This document shows positions 46,601 through 56,537 of a DNA stretch of 64,000 bases, piece by piece (within the stretch, counting starts at the first letter, position 1; each line of letters starts with the position of its first letter). Origin of the DNA: Galaxea fascicularis (Eukaryota > Cnidaria > Anthozoa > Scleractinia > Euphylliidae); contig OX419335.1 in NCBI GenBank assembly GCA_948470475.1, positions 19,288,479-19,352,478 on the forward strand. The letters run 5' to 3'. Made by a program: the position numbers and the translations under genes. The notes beneath the pieces were generated by a model. That model worked only from the letters and a program-made list of their open reading frames with translations, was not told the DNA's origin and made no database searches.

Positions 46601-49600
46601 GGTTTTTCCATCTATTTTGCCCTTAAAAAACTATCTCCCTTAACCCTTTCCTCCCTCAGAGTGACTTTATAGATTTTACTCTGGCTGATGCCAGACCATT
46701 TTACTCGTCAAACGGCGACCCTTTAGGGGTTAAAGGGTTAAATTAACAGTAGTAAGAAAATCAACAGGAATGCTCAGACAGAGACAATGCAGTTCACAAA
46801 AATCAGATTTTAAGAATAATCAGTATTGCAGTAGTGAACGTATCAGCAGTGGAAAAAGGAGGACTTAAAAAGAAAATCAGACTCATAAGAGACTCAAATA
46901 CACAAGTTGAGAGATATTGGTGCAGCAGAGCTGACATTAGCTAACAAGCTTGTTGGGAGCTGTTCATGTCTTGTTGGTTCGTACTAAAAGCCTGATAAAT
47001 GACGAATACCTTACGTGAAGTGCACATACGAAAACCAACCGAGTCTCCTTGAAGATGTACAGCTATTATGTCTGTATAGCTACATGAATAGGTCACTTTA
47101 GATAAGAGTAGGGGCCGGGGTGGAAGTTATATTTATTGATTGATTAGAAAAAAGTGTTTCCACCACATAAAAGAGCATCTCAACAAATGGTAACCTAACC
47201 AACTTTTAGCACAGTTGAATAGGAGCTGAATAAAGGGTTATGAAAATCATGAAAGTTTGAGACTTGGTGTGGAATGGGGGGACGTAAATGTGCTTTCTCC
47301 AATAGAGATATTTGTATGGGATTTTCTTAATTATCAAATTCATGTTATGTCGTAGCTTTTCATCCAAACATGCTCAAACTAGCAAAAACTACAAATTTTT
47401 AGACGCCCTTTAAGGTGAGAAACCAATTTGATTGAAATTTCATTAAAGTGCTACTATGACGAAATTTGCATGTCTCCTATCTGAGCGATTTTAAAATATA
47501 AACGAGTAGTCTGGACAAGAAGAAGAATACTGTTTACTGTTTTGAAATATCTCTTTTTGTTCAAGAGATATTCAAGTTTTTAAAATACGCAAATTAGCCA
47601 AGTGATGACGTAATAAACTCAACCAAATTTGATCAAATACGATGAAAAAAGATATCTCCGCCAATGTTTGATTTTTTGCAGTAAGATTCTACCAGATGTG
47701 CTCCACAATATGAGCTTACAAGTTCTGTTACCATGGCAACATACTGGGTTCCAGACCTCTCTGATATTAACGGCTTTGCTGTCCACCTTTGGCATTCTAT
47801 TTTGATATTTGCCAATGGTGCCTTATCTGCATGATCCAGCAAGCATATAAATGTTAGGTGGAGTTTCAAGCTGAAAATCACTAAGATATTGAAATCAGAT
47901 GGAGGGGACTGGAGAAGAGTGAATTGCCATGGGAACCAAATTTTTTATAGTTCTAAGTGTGTTCCCTGTAGAACTATTAGCCTACCAAGTTTCAACAGTC
48001 TCTGCTGCAAATTCATCGAGATAGCTTTATTTATGTACTTGATGTAATATTGGGTTGAGTGTATGACATCATCAGTCCACTCATTTGCATATTTTATATA
48101 CATTTTTCAAACTCAAATATCTCCGGAACCAATGCAGATATTTGAAAATGGTAAACAGCATTTTAAATCTTTCCTGGAATTCTATGTGATAGACCTAAAG
48201 ATTCAAGGGGTAAAAATTTGATCACAGTAGTGCTTTGAGTTTGGATTTGTTCCCAGGCCCTCACTCTTTTTGCTCAGTACCGTAATTCTCTTCTACTTTG
48301 ACTTGACTGAGCAACAAACTTTGTTCAGTTAAGGCTGTTCAACAGAATTAAAAGCATTATGACACTTGACTGTATACAGGTTACAGTTAGGGTTAGGATT
48401 CAGATTGGAGGTGTTGTGTACTCACCGTTGTCAAGCTACAAATTGTTTGAGGTTTACGTGAATAAACAAAGAGTGCAGCATCCACTTCATCTTCACTGTC
48501 ACCACCATGATCACCAGTACGGGTCATGCCATGGTCACCCATCACAAACAACACTGTGTCATCATCAAGCATTTCCATCACAGACCTAAGTATAATATAT
48601 ATATATTTAGGCAAGCCTAAAAGCAGAGCTCCACAGTTCTTTTCCTTATATGTTTATGGCATTTACAGATAAACTAATATCAGTGCCAGGACTCGAGCCA
48701 GGACTTTAGTTATATTGTAATTATAAATATTTTACTGTATTGCTGCAGAGCCACAGCCACCATTCAATCCAGTGCAAACATACATTTTCGAAATATCATC
48801 GGCCTTTGTGGGCCAAGGGACTACATGAACGAGCATAAACAATTAACAAACTTTTGCTTCATCACAGCTTAATTACATCTGATTACATTTCAATACAAAT
48901 GGTGTAAATCACTAAATTAGATTAACAGTCCCAGTGTCCCACTTTTAAATCAAACATCGCAACCAGTTATGCGCTTTGGCTGAGTCACAGATTTTCTAAC
49001 ATGAATCGGTGACATTTTAACCTCATCAAACCAAAATATTCCACAACAAAACAGAATGGCAAAACCCTAAAGTGGGTACCGTACTCTTCGACACCACCCA
49101 AAAAAGAAGTTCAAAAAGTACTTTGTTCGCCATGCTTTGACTATTTTATGGTATTATTTTTGTGATCTATAAGAGTAAAGATGATAGAAAACTGCTGTCA
49201 ATGCTCTTTTTAAAATAGCACCGAAAAACGTTGAGCGAAGTTGACTTAACTTTTCATTGAGAAAAGTGACTGCGGCACGATAAGCCATGAATCAACTCAG
49301 GTGATCAACTGCAAATGGTTGAGAATGGTTTTATTCTTGACTTCGATCAATTACAAATAATTATTGCAAACTACAAACCTTGACTAAAGGTAGTGAGTGG
49401 TATTATTTTTGACATCACTGTTAATGATAACAGATTGGCAATAACAACTGACAAACAAATGGATTTCAGATAAACATTTGTCAGCTGTAAACTGATTAAA
49501 GACAAAGTTTTTACTGCAGTTAGCCTTTGAAGTTGAAGTTTTTAATGAACAACAAGAATTGCTGTGAGGGACAACATATTTCTGACATTTTGAATGCTGC

Positions 49601-51248
49601 AGCTGTTAAAAATCATGTTTAGTTTTGGCAAGGAGTTATTGCTCTTTGCAAGAGTTTTCCATATGTCAGTCCTGCTCTTGCAAAGGTGTAAACTAACAAA
49701 GTGGAGCCAAGGATGTGTGAGGGACAACATATTGCTGGCATTTCGAATGCTGCAGCTGTTAAAAATCGTGTTTACTTTTGACAAGGAGTTGTCGTTCTTT
49801 GCGAGAGTTTTCCAAATGTCGATCATGCTCTTGTTCCCAACAAAGCAGAGCCGAGGATATAAACCATCAAAACTTTGCTTCGGATTTCTTCAACAAATTT
49901 TATACCCAAAAATGAACAACAGCAGGAAAAATGAAGAGTTTCAGGATCATTCAAAATGAAATATTGAATAGAAAACTTTAGGAAAAAACATGGTGGCATT
50001 TTTTAGTCCAAACCAATTTGAGGTGAAAGCATTAAGCATGAAAACAACAAAACGTAAGAAAACCGACAAAGAACGATGCGAATGTCTCTTTGCCGTTTTT
50101 TGTTGGAAATTGCAAAAATAAGACAAGTCACAAACATAACTCATAGTAACCAAGACAAATCGCTAATCAATTTTCTTGGCAACAGGAGTACCAACCTGTA
50201 CTAACCTAAACATGACAAGCATTGGCTGTAAAGATGTTTATTTTAGAAAGTTGAAGCTGTGTCAAGCCTCAGCTGAGCACGCATAAACTAAGGTGGCTTA
50301 CTACATTTTTTTTTCTGCTTTGCTCAATTATGCTTGATTTGCACGTGCTTGAAGTCGCATAAGCATCACACGCGAGCTAAAGTCATACAAGCTGATGAAG
50401 GAAAACCCCACAAGGAAAAATGAAAAATGTGTCATGCAAAAATCCCAAATACTGAAAAGCAATCACATTCACTACAATGTCATTATCTTCCACAGGGTTT
50501 AGGTGGAGTCGGTGCAGTAAACAAAGCCATGTTATAACTCAAAACATGAGGTTGTGGCATGGAGAGAGAGCACGCACACTCGTAGCAGTTGGGTTTTCTC
50601 TGACAAAATGCATGTGCAATGCTTTTCTCAGTGCAGGTCGCATAAATCTCAAAAACCTATTTTCCTTGCTTAATTTCTCAAAAACTAGCTGTACAACCTA
50701 TGTCCAAATTATGGTATCTGCCAAAATACACCAAAATGGTGATGTAGAATTTTTTTCGAAAAAATCTGTCTGACAGAATTTTATTTATTTTAAAAATTGA
50801 CAAAATTCAACATTTTTCCCAATTGCAAAAATTGTGCCAGACAGATCTGCGTGTTCTTCACTCTTAATGTTTCTTTTTATCCACATTTCAAATCCTGAAA
50901 TTTTTAGGTGGGGTAGAATGGCTATTTTGTGCCCCACCCCCTATTGCTTAAACACGCTTCTTGGACATCCCATAATACATATTTAGCCACAGACGCAATG
51001 TTGCTCCCAGGTGTCAGTCAAAGCGACTCTAGTTTCCATTTAATGCTTACTGAACTTCAAGTGCATGCATGCCTCCTGTAGCAGAAAAAAACTGTAGTAA
51101 GCCACCTTAAGCCTTGTTTTGGCCTGGCTTGAGCCTGTGATGCAATTGGAAACCAGTACCTGGTCAGCGGTCAAGTTACAAAAAAGCTGACCTTGATCAG
51201 CTCTCAACTTGAGCCCACGATCAGGTCACGTGATACTGTTCAGCAGTT

Positions 51249-51283
<35 letters not shown>

Positions 51284-54200
51284 GGATGTCCAATATCAAA
51301 GATGTCCACTATAACTAGGTGGTAAGCTGGAGTATGGCTACCATGTTGGATGATGATGATGATGATGATGATTATTATTATTATTATTATTAGGATATTA
51401 TTAATTATTGTGCAACTCCACCATCGTCGTTGTGCGGTTGTGCCCACAAGCAATACCGCTAGCCATGATTACCATGAGAAAAGCAGTTCACAGGTTTCTA
51501 TAAGTATGGTGCTCCACTTGGCAGCCTATTAGGCTGCCGGAGCTCCTCTACAAATCCAACCAATTAGAACTTGCCATTGCTGCTAAGAGGAAGTCATAGA
51601 TACACTGTGTGCATTTTCACACAACAAAACTGCTGCCTACATCGGACATTTATCCCATGTCAAATTGGACATAATGTACATGTATTTAGCAAAACTGTGG
51701 CTGAACTGACTGGCTCCCTGTTTGTTAGCCAAGTTGAAATTCACTACACCATGACAAGGTAACCTAATTTGAGTAATGATTCACTTTCCAAGAATTCCTC
51801 ACAAATTAATGCATCTAGGTAAGCTGAAAGCTACTCATTGGGCATTGTTGCCACCTGGTAACAGGCATTACCCCTTAAATCGACCAAATAAAGTTTGAGA
51901 CCGAGCATTAGCAGGCATGGACAGCTGTTTTAGCCTTGTTAGGCTATAGTGCCCATTGAGTGGCTTAATCAACTTAAAGTTTGAGTCCAAGAATTAGCAA
52001 GCACGCACAGCTGTTTTTGCCTTGTTAGGCTGTGATGCTCAATGTGTGGATTTCTACTTACCTAGAAACTTTAATTTGTGAGGTATCATTGTCAATCTAA
52101 GCCACATTTTCATTGCAAGTTTTATTCATTTAGGTATTTGAGCCTGGGTATTTAAGCTACATGTATGCCATGCTGATGAGGCCTTAAAAATAAAAAGATG
52201 CACACATACCTTAACATATCATTCATCTGGCTGAGTTTTGAAGCCATTTCTGTGTGATTGGGGCCATACTTATGCCCACAATGATCAACACCAAGAAAGT
52301 GAGCAACCAGGACATCCCAGTCATTTGTCATCAGCTCTGGAATTAAATGCTGAATCACTCCATTGTCCACTGTGTGAAGGTCCATAACATTAAAGGATGG
52401 AAATGAAAAGGACTTATGGAATGCATCAGGAAACAGACTTCCCCAGGTGTCATCACCCATAAAAGTGATGTTCTTATGGAGTGACTTCAGCTGAGAAATT
52501 ATGTTGTCTTCAGTGATGTTTGAACTAGCAAAGTTTCTTCCAGCATCCACAAAGGTAGGTAGACTCCCTACAAAAGTAAGGTATACATGCAGTACAGTTA
52601 TGCAGTATTATACTGAATGTGAATTCATGACTACATTTTGTAGTGAAGTTATTGCACAGTTAAAGGAGTAGGGGGGGGGGGGGGGGGTTAGATCACACTT
52701 ATAGGCTAAATGAAAGAGAATGAGAAAAATAGTGGCCATTAAAGAGCCCTGCATGTTTATTATTGTGGATAAAGAAGCTGATCTTTAGAATCATGCCAAA
52801 CAAAACATAGTCACAACATCAGGGGCCATCGACATACATGTATTCACTTCTTCCCTGCTTAATGTCAACTGGATGTTTAACGTCCTGCATTCCAATTGCT
52901 TAAGTTTAGCACATTAGTGGCATGCATTATGTGAAGATATCAACATTATCAACACAATTTAAATAAATAATTAATTCAAAGTTTTCTCTAGTATCAACAC
53001 ATTATTGTCTTTGTACTAGAGTACTTTTACAAATTGTATGATGCTTTCTCCTATCTGTTCTTTTGCAACATCCGTACATGTTTTTTCCTATTGACATTTT
53101 TGCCTCCGACTTCAATATAGTCAGGTGCCATTTTCAACACTGACTTCAGCTTTATTGAAATACATGTACAGGGCTGTAGCTCAGTTTCCTTTTGGTCAAA
53201 AATACCTTGCACTTCATGTACAGGTAACATCCAAAAATGGATTTGCCTTTCCCTTCTAGATGTCCAGTTGATGTAAAGCGGGGAAGAAGTGAATTATGTC
53301 AACAGCACCTTATTGATACCAGACTTAAATGGCTCAAACAGCAACTTTTCCATGCACTATTGCGCATACCTACTGACTTGTTCTGACTCAAAGGCATGAG
53401 ATTTTTAACCTGGGAGTGTTAGGATTTTCAAAGACAGCACAATGATATCCAAAGATTTCTGAAGATGTTTGAGACCTACCAAGATGCCTGAAGATTTCAG
53501 AACACATTCTGAATAATTCAGAACCCAGGATTTGTATCAGTAAATACAAACTTGTGCCCAGTGTTGTTCAACTTTTTTTATCTATCACATTGATTTGAGT
53601 TTACATATTTTTGGAAAGTGTGTCATTTAGGTTTTAATAGCACACATGTTTTCAACCAGGCATGAGAAATTGGTCTTGGTGCCAGATCAAAGTTTTCAAT
53701 CTGCAGGCATGAGGGTTGGTTGGTACATATAATACTCCATAAGATGAACTGCTTTTTAGTGTAAGGAAAGTCAAACCAGAGGAATCTGAGGCAATTACAA
53801 GTTGAGGTTTTTAAATTGTTGCAACATATCAAGAGCTCTTGTAAAGATGTTGCTTAAGATTTTGTGATAACCATTAATACATGTTCCACCATATTGACTA
53901 AGGGTAAATTATTGACTATGATGGCCTTCTGTTAAAGTACCGTAAGTACATGTATGAAATAACAGTTTTTAAAACGGCCCTTGCCATTAAAAACAACAGC
54001 TCTCCTACAGTCAATGGTAGCAAATCAAAAAATCGAAAGACCGGAAACAGCCTACATGTAGGGGGTGTTCCATTTTTAATCCGACCCCTCCCCTCATGGA
54101 TGAGAATTTTTGGAAACTTTTCACGTAACTAGTAGGAATCTGTGTCATTTGAGTCTCAACCGGTAGGAATCTGCATTTTTCCGATACTTGCCCTGTAGGA

Positions 54201-54966
54201 ATCATATTTCCCCAATACTCGGCTGCTAGGAATCGGACTTTTTTCACAATTTAAGGGTGAGAATCCTCTGTTTTGCAATATTCAGTGGGTTGGAATCGCA
54301 TTTTTGTCGAAAACAAAGGGCAGGAATCAACTCTTTGTCTAATTTCAACTGGTAGGATTCATATTTTTTTGCCTGCACTCAACCTACAGAAATCGTATTT
54401 TTTCCATTCTTGACTGGTAGGAATCCACTCATCCATGGGGGGGGGGGGGGGGTTCGGATTAAAAATGGGACGTCCCTAGATCCAATGCGCGCTACAGAAA
54501 GTCGCAGTCTGCTAGCGAAGACCCCAAAGTTTATAAAAGAGATAAGCGACTCACCAGTAGTGAGTCCCTTCAGTCGCTGCATCGTGGTCGTAGGAGGATC
54601 GGCAACGAACTTAAACAGTGCTCCTTGATCTGGAGTGGTCCTCAACACATCGCGGATCACTGTGAACTTGTTCTGGTAAGGCAACGTTTCCTTTTCGTCA
54701 AGGCTTGCATTGTAGAGCGCAAAGTCGTAGCGTAAAGCATCAATGATGAGGATCACCGCCTTTGCGTGTCTTCTTCTTAACCAACAGCCTTCAATATTGC
54801 TCGAGTGTTGCTGATCTGGGAGCAAGTGGGGTATTCCTTTGCAATCGCTGTACTCGTTGATGACTAAACGCTTCAGAAGGAAACCTCGCGTGAAGAAAAA
54901 GATTCCCACAAAATAGAGAAATGATACAGAAAGGAACAAAAGTAGAAGTTTTAACCCGTACCCCAT
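40173..54966 (-). CDS. PIGO: GPI ethanolamine phosphate transferase 3 (PIG-O)
   Basis: ER membrane enzyme that adds ethanolamine phosphate to the third mannose of the GPI anchor; in vertebrates it works with PIGF. Coding exons (high to low): 54555-54966, 52210-52567, 48426-48585, 44218-46054, 43110-43256, 42390-42613, 40173-40388. Phases all agree and give 1,117 aa, against about 1,089 in human. The N-terminal helix spans about residues 5-25. Alkaline-phosphatase-superfamily motifs: IIDALRYDF (metal Asp near 76), [16 protein letters not shown] (126-128 includes the likely catalytic Thr), [19 protein letters not shown] and MGDHGM. Exon 4, 1.8 kb, carries most of the multi-helix domain. The end matches the conserved [17 protein letters not shown] segment. 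An upstream in-frame TTG is not the start, because a stop codon precedes it. Many MITEs lie in its introns. Confidence 0.95.
40507..40765. repeat. Dispersed repeat with acggaccg words, copy 2
   Basis: Partner of 32690-32945 in the same orientation. It retains aaaaaacgaggatccgta and ttacagtacggaccgagaaa. PIGO intron 6. Confidence 0.7.
41943..42238. mobile_element. MITE with gcctggttttcactag ends
   Basis: The left gcctggttttcactag...gacgcaagc is inverted at the right as gcttgcgtcgctagtgaaaac. Outer ttaa/ttaa-like flanks are present. The interior is rich in aagcacaag/cttgtgctt words that can pair. A solo copy of the end follows at about 42242-42270. PIGO intron 6. Confidence 0.75.
42282..42385. 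repeat. About 105-bp direct repeat, copy 2
   Basis: Second copy of 39070-39180. It ends only five bases before the exon 6 splice donor of PIGO (intron begins 42389 on the minus strand). Confidence 0.7.
42785..42945 (-). repeat. tRNA-derived SINE, degenerate
   Basis: On the minus strand it reads gtcgctcagtggttagagca, an anticodon-like region, then ggaggtcataggttcgattc, i.e. recognisable A and B boxes with a disrupted acceptor. PIGO intron 5. Confidence 0.6.
43654..43792. mobile_element. 140-bp foldback MITE
   Basis: cttaataacctcgaccg...ggtcgttacgggaaaatc at the left is inverted at the right as gattttcccgtaacgacc...cggttattaag. PIGO intron 4. Confidence 0.7.
43960..44110 (-). repeat. tRNA-derived SINE, degenerate
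   Basis: On the minus strand: cctcagttggttagagcatc, gcaccggtatcgc, cacaggttcaagcctcg, then a ttttttaggcttctttacg tail and gcaattgcatttcc. Same family as the units at 56.3-56.8 kb but diverged. PIGO intron 4, just downstream of exon 4. Confidence 0.65.
46336..46546. mobile_element. 210-bp MITE with 6-bp target duplication (copy 2)
   Basis: gagggtcccctatacc to gtataggggaacctc, flanked by ttgaag at 46330-46335 and 46547-46552. Longer than the 27384-27518 copy because internal caatcacg/tttcacg units are reiterated. PIGO intron 3. Confidence 0.8.
47445..48236. mobile_element. 790-bp TIR element
   Basis: The left aaagtgctactatgacgaaa is inverted on the right as atttgatcacagtagtgctt. The interior has weak symmetric phrases (tctcc, gatatttgaa) and the palindrome gttaccatggcaac at 47727-47740. 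No transposase. PIGO intron 3. Confidence 0.65.
49563..49868. repeat. 153-bp tandem duplication
   Basis: tgtgagggacaacatatt starts at 49563 and again at 49716. The two units share gaatgctgcagctgttaaaa and gagttttcca phrases with about 15% divergence. The period is a multiple of three, so a 95-codon minus-strand frame stays open across both, but it lacks exon signals. PIGO intron 2. Confidence 0.8.
50288..51110. mobile_element. 820-bp TTAA-type TIR element
   Basis: Left ctaaggtggcttactaca and right tgtagtaagccaccttaa are inverse, ending at CTAA/TTAA. Its aaggtggc start resembles the element at 19937-20716, though the interiors differ. PIGO intron 2. Confidence 0.65.
51349..51392. repeat. (GAT)n(ATT)n microsatellite
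   Basis: About eight GAT units run into about seven ATT units. PIGO intron 2. Confidence 0.9.
51795..52085. mobile_element. 290-bp MITE with internal tandem pair
   Basis: The left cctcacaaattaatgcatct is inverted at the right (cctagaaactttaatttgtg agg, written with a gap). Between them two roughly 90-bp units repeat aaagtttgag, agctgtttt and gccttgttaggct. It ends about 125 bp from PIGO exon 2. Confidence 0.6.
52842..53294. mobile_element. 450-bp TIR element
   Basis: attcacttcttccctgctt with tcaactggat at the left is inverted at the right as atccagttgat-like sequence and gggaagaagtgaat. No coding. PIGO intron 1. Confidence 0.65.
54061..54476. mobile_element. TIR element built of about nine gtaggaatc repeats
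   Basis: The ends gttccatttttaatccga and tcggattaaaaatgggacg are inverse, flanked by ta. The body is a head-to-tail array of diverged units of about 35-45 bp, each with ggtaggaatc followed by catttttt. A poly-G run of 17 precedes the right end. It ends about 78 bp from the exon 1 donor of PIGO. Confidence 0.75.
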
Positions 54967-55085
54967 AACTTTTGCCAATCAAGATATTGCTGTCACTTGC
55001 TCGACTCGTCCGCCATGATGGTTATTTGCGTGGTCGCTAAGCTCCTACCCAATCTCTCTTCTTCTTGGACGAGAGAACTTGAGAG
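54967..55085. promoter_or_regulatory. Shared bidirectional promoter of PIGO and DCP2
   Basis: Only 119 bp separate the two divergent start codons. No TATA box. It contains ccaat at 54975-54979 and ccgccatgatgg near 55010, which resembles a YY1 core (GCCAT). Housekeeping genes often share such promoters. The 5' UTRs must be very short or overlap. Confidence 0.7.
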
Positions 55086-56317
55086 ATGGCGTCCGAACAA
55101 GAGGTTGACTCAATCGAAAGCGATTCTCCATTGTACCCTTCCTCTTCTTCAAGTATCCCTAAAACAATTTTAGAGGATCTCTGCAGGTAAGTTGACAACG
55201 AAATATTTTCGCCGTTTCTTGTCATCGATAATCACGTTTCCTTTCATTATCCTCCGCTTTAGTCGATTTTTGATCAACATCCCGGAAGAAGAAAGAAAGG
55301 ATATCGTTCGATTGTGTTTTCAAATCGAAACTGCGCATTGGTTTTACGTGGACTTCTACAGACAGGAGCATCCGGAGCTGCCACCCCGTGGTCTTAAAGA
55401 CTTTACCAAAATCAATATCCTTTCGATTCCAAATGGTGTCACTATATCAGTATACATGTATGTCATTGCAGATCGATATGCATATATAATTGAGGCAATC
55501 GAGCCTTTTCAGGACATTACGGTCCTCTTTTTCCTGCTGGTAAATTGAATCTAATTATTTGGTCATTTTTATTCAACTGGAATTCTATTGCTGGTTTGGT
55601 GCAAGGACGCGGCCCGCATGAAACCCTAGTACTCTTTGCAACAGTTTGCTAATGCACCTATCAGTGTCAAGCCCGAGAAGGAGGGGGGGGGGGGGGTCGG
55701 GCAAACCACGGGAATTTGACTGTCACGTATATCCCCAGGGTAGGGATTTTGATCGGACATCATGGCCCCAGGGTGGGGAATTTTATTGCTTTCCTCTTGT
55801 GTGCAACAAGGACTGAAGGGGATTTTGATACTTTTGACAATTATTTTTTGCCCGGGGGTGGGGATTTTGATAATTTTTTTCAGGAAATGTCAAAATCCCC
55901 ATCCTGTGCCCGACCCCCGACCCCCTCGGGCTTGACACTGATAGGTGCATAATGTAAGTCTGATGTCATTTTGTTTATTACATGCTAATTTATCATGCTC
56001 CTCCTAAATATCAGTTTTGTTCAATAAAACACTTTTTTCCCTTAACCTTGCCACTCTTTGAACAGTTTCCTTTTCTCAATAAAAGTGGAGAAGACATTGA
56101 TGAAGTTTTTGAGAACTGGAAGAAATACAAATACAGTGTTCCTGTTTATGGAGCAATATTGCTAAATCAAAACCTAGACAAGGTAAAGATGGTCACATTG
56201 TGAAGTATATATGAAATAATTCATATTTGTACTGCAGTTGTAGATGCAAGTGAAGAGTGATCATCGCAGTAAATTTTTCAATTTAAGCAACTGGAAAGAA
56301 GAAGCCTGAAAAAATCA

Positions 56318-56351
<34 letters not shown>

Positions 56352-56503
56352 GATACCAGTGCGATGCTCTACCAACTGAGCTATGAAGCCACACATTGGG
56401 AGCGAGGTCAATTTCACTGTCGGGAAAATATGAACTCAATAAATTGACCTCGCTCCCAATGTGTGGCTTCATAGCTCAGTTGGTAGAGCATCGCACTGGT
56501 ATC

Positions 56504-56537
<34 letters not shown>

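Noticed and set aside
49542..49826. Repeat-containing minus ORF as a gene
   Set aside because: Mid-intron, no splice or start context; the repeat itself explains the open frame.
54967..54978. Longer PIGO start using TTG
   Set aside because: A stop codon lies directly upstream and there is no ATG. The ATG at 54966 begins the expected N-terminal helix.
55438..55449. GT donors (gtgtca, gtatac) for DCP2 exon 2
   Set aside because: They would add non-conserved residues and drop the IIFEQ segment that aligns to the family. The AT-AC joint 24 bases or more upstream fits better.
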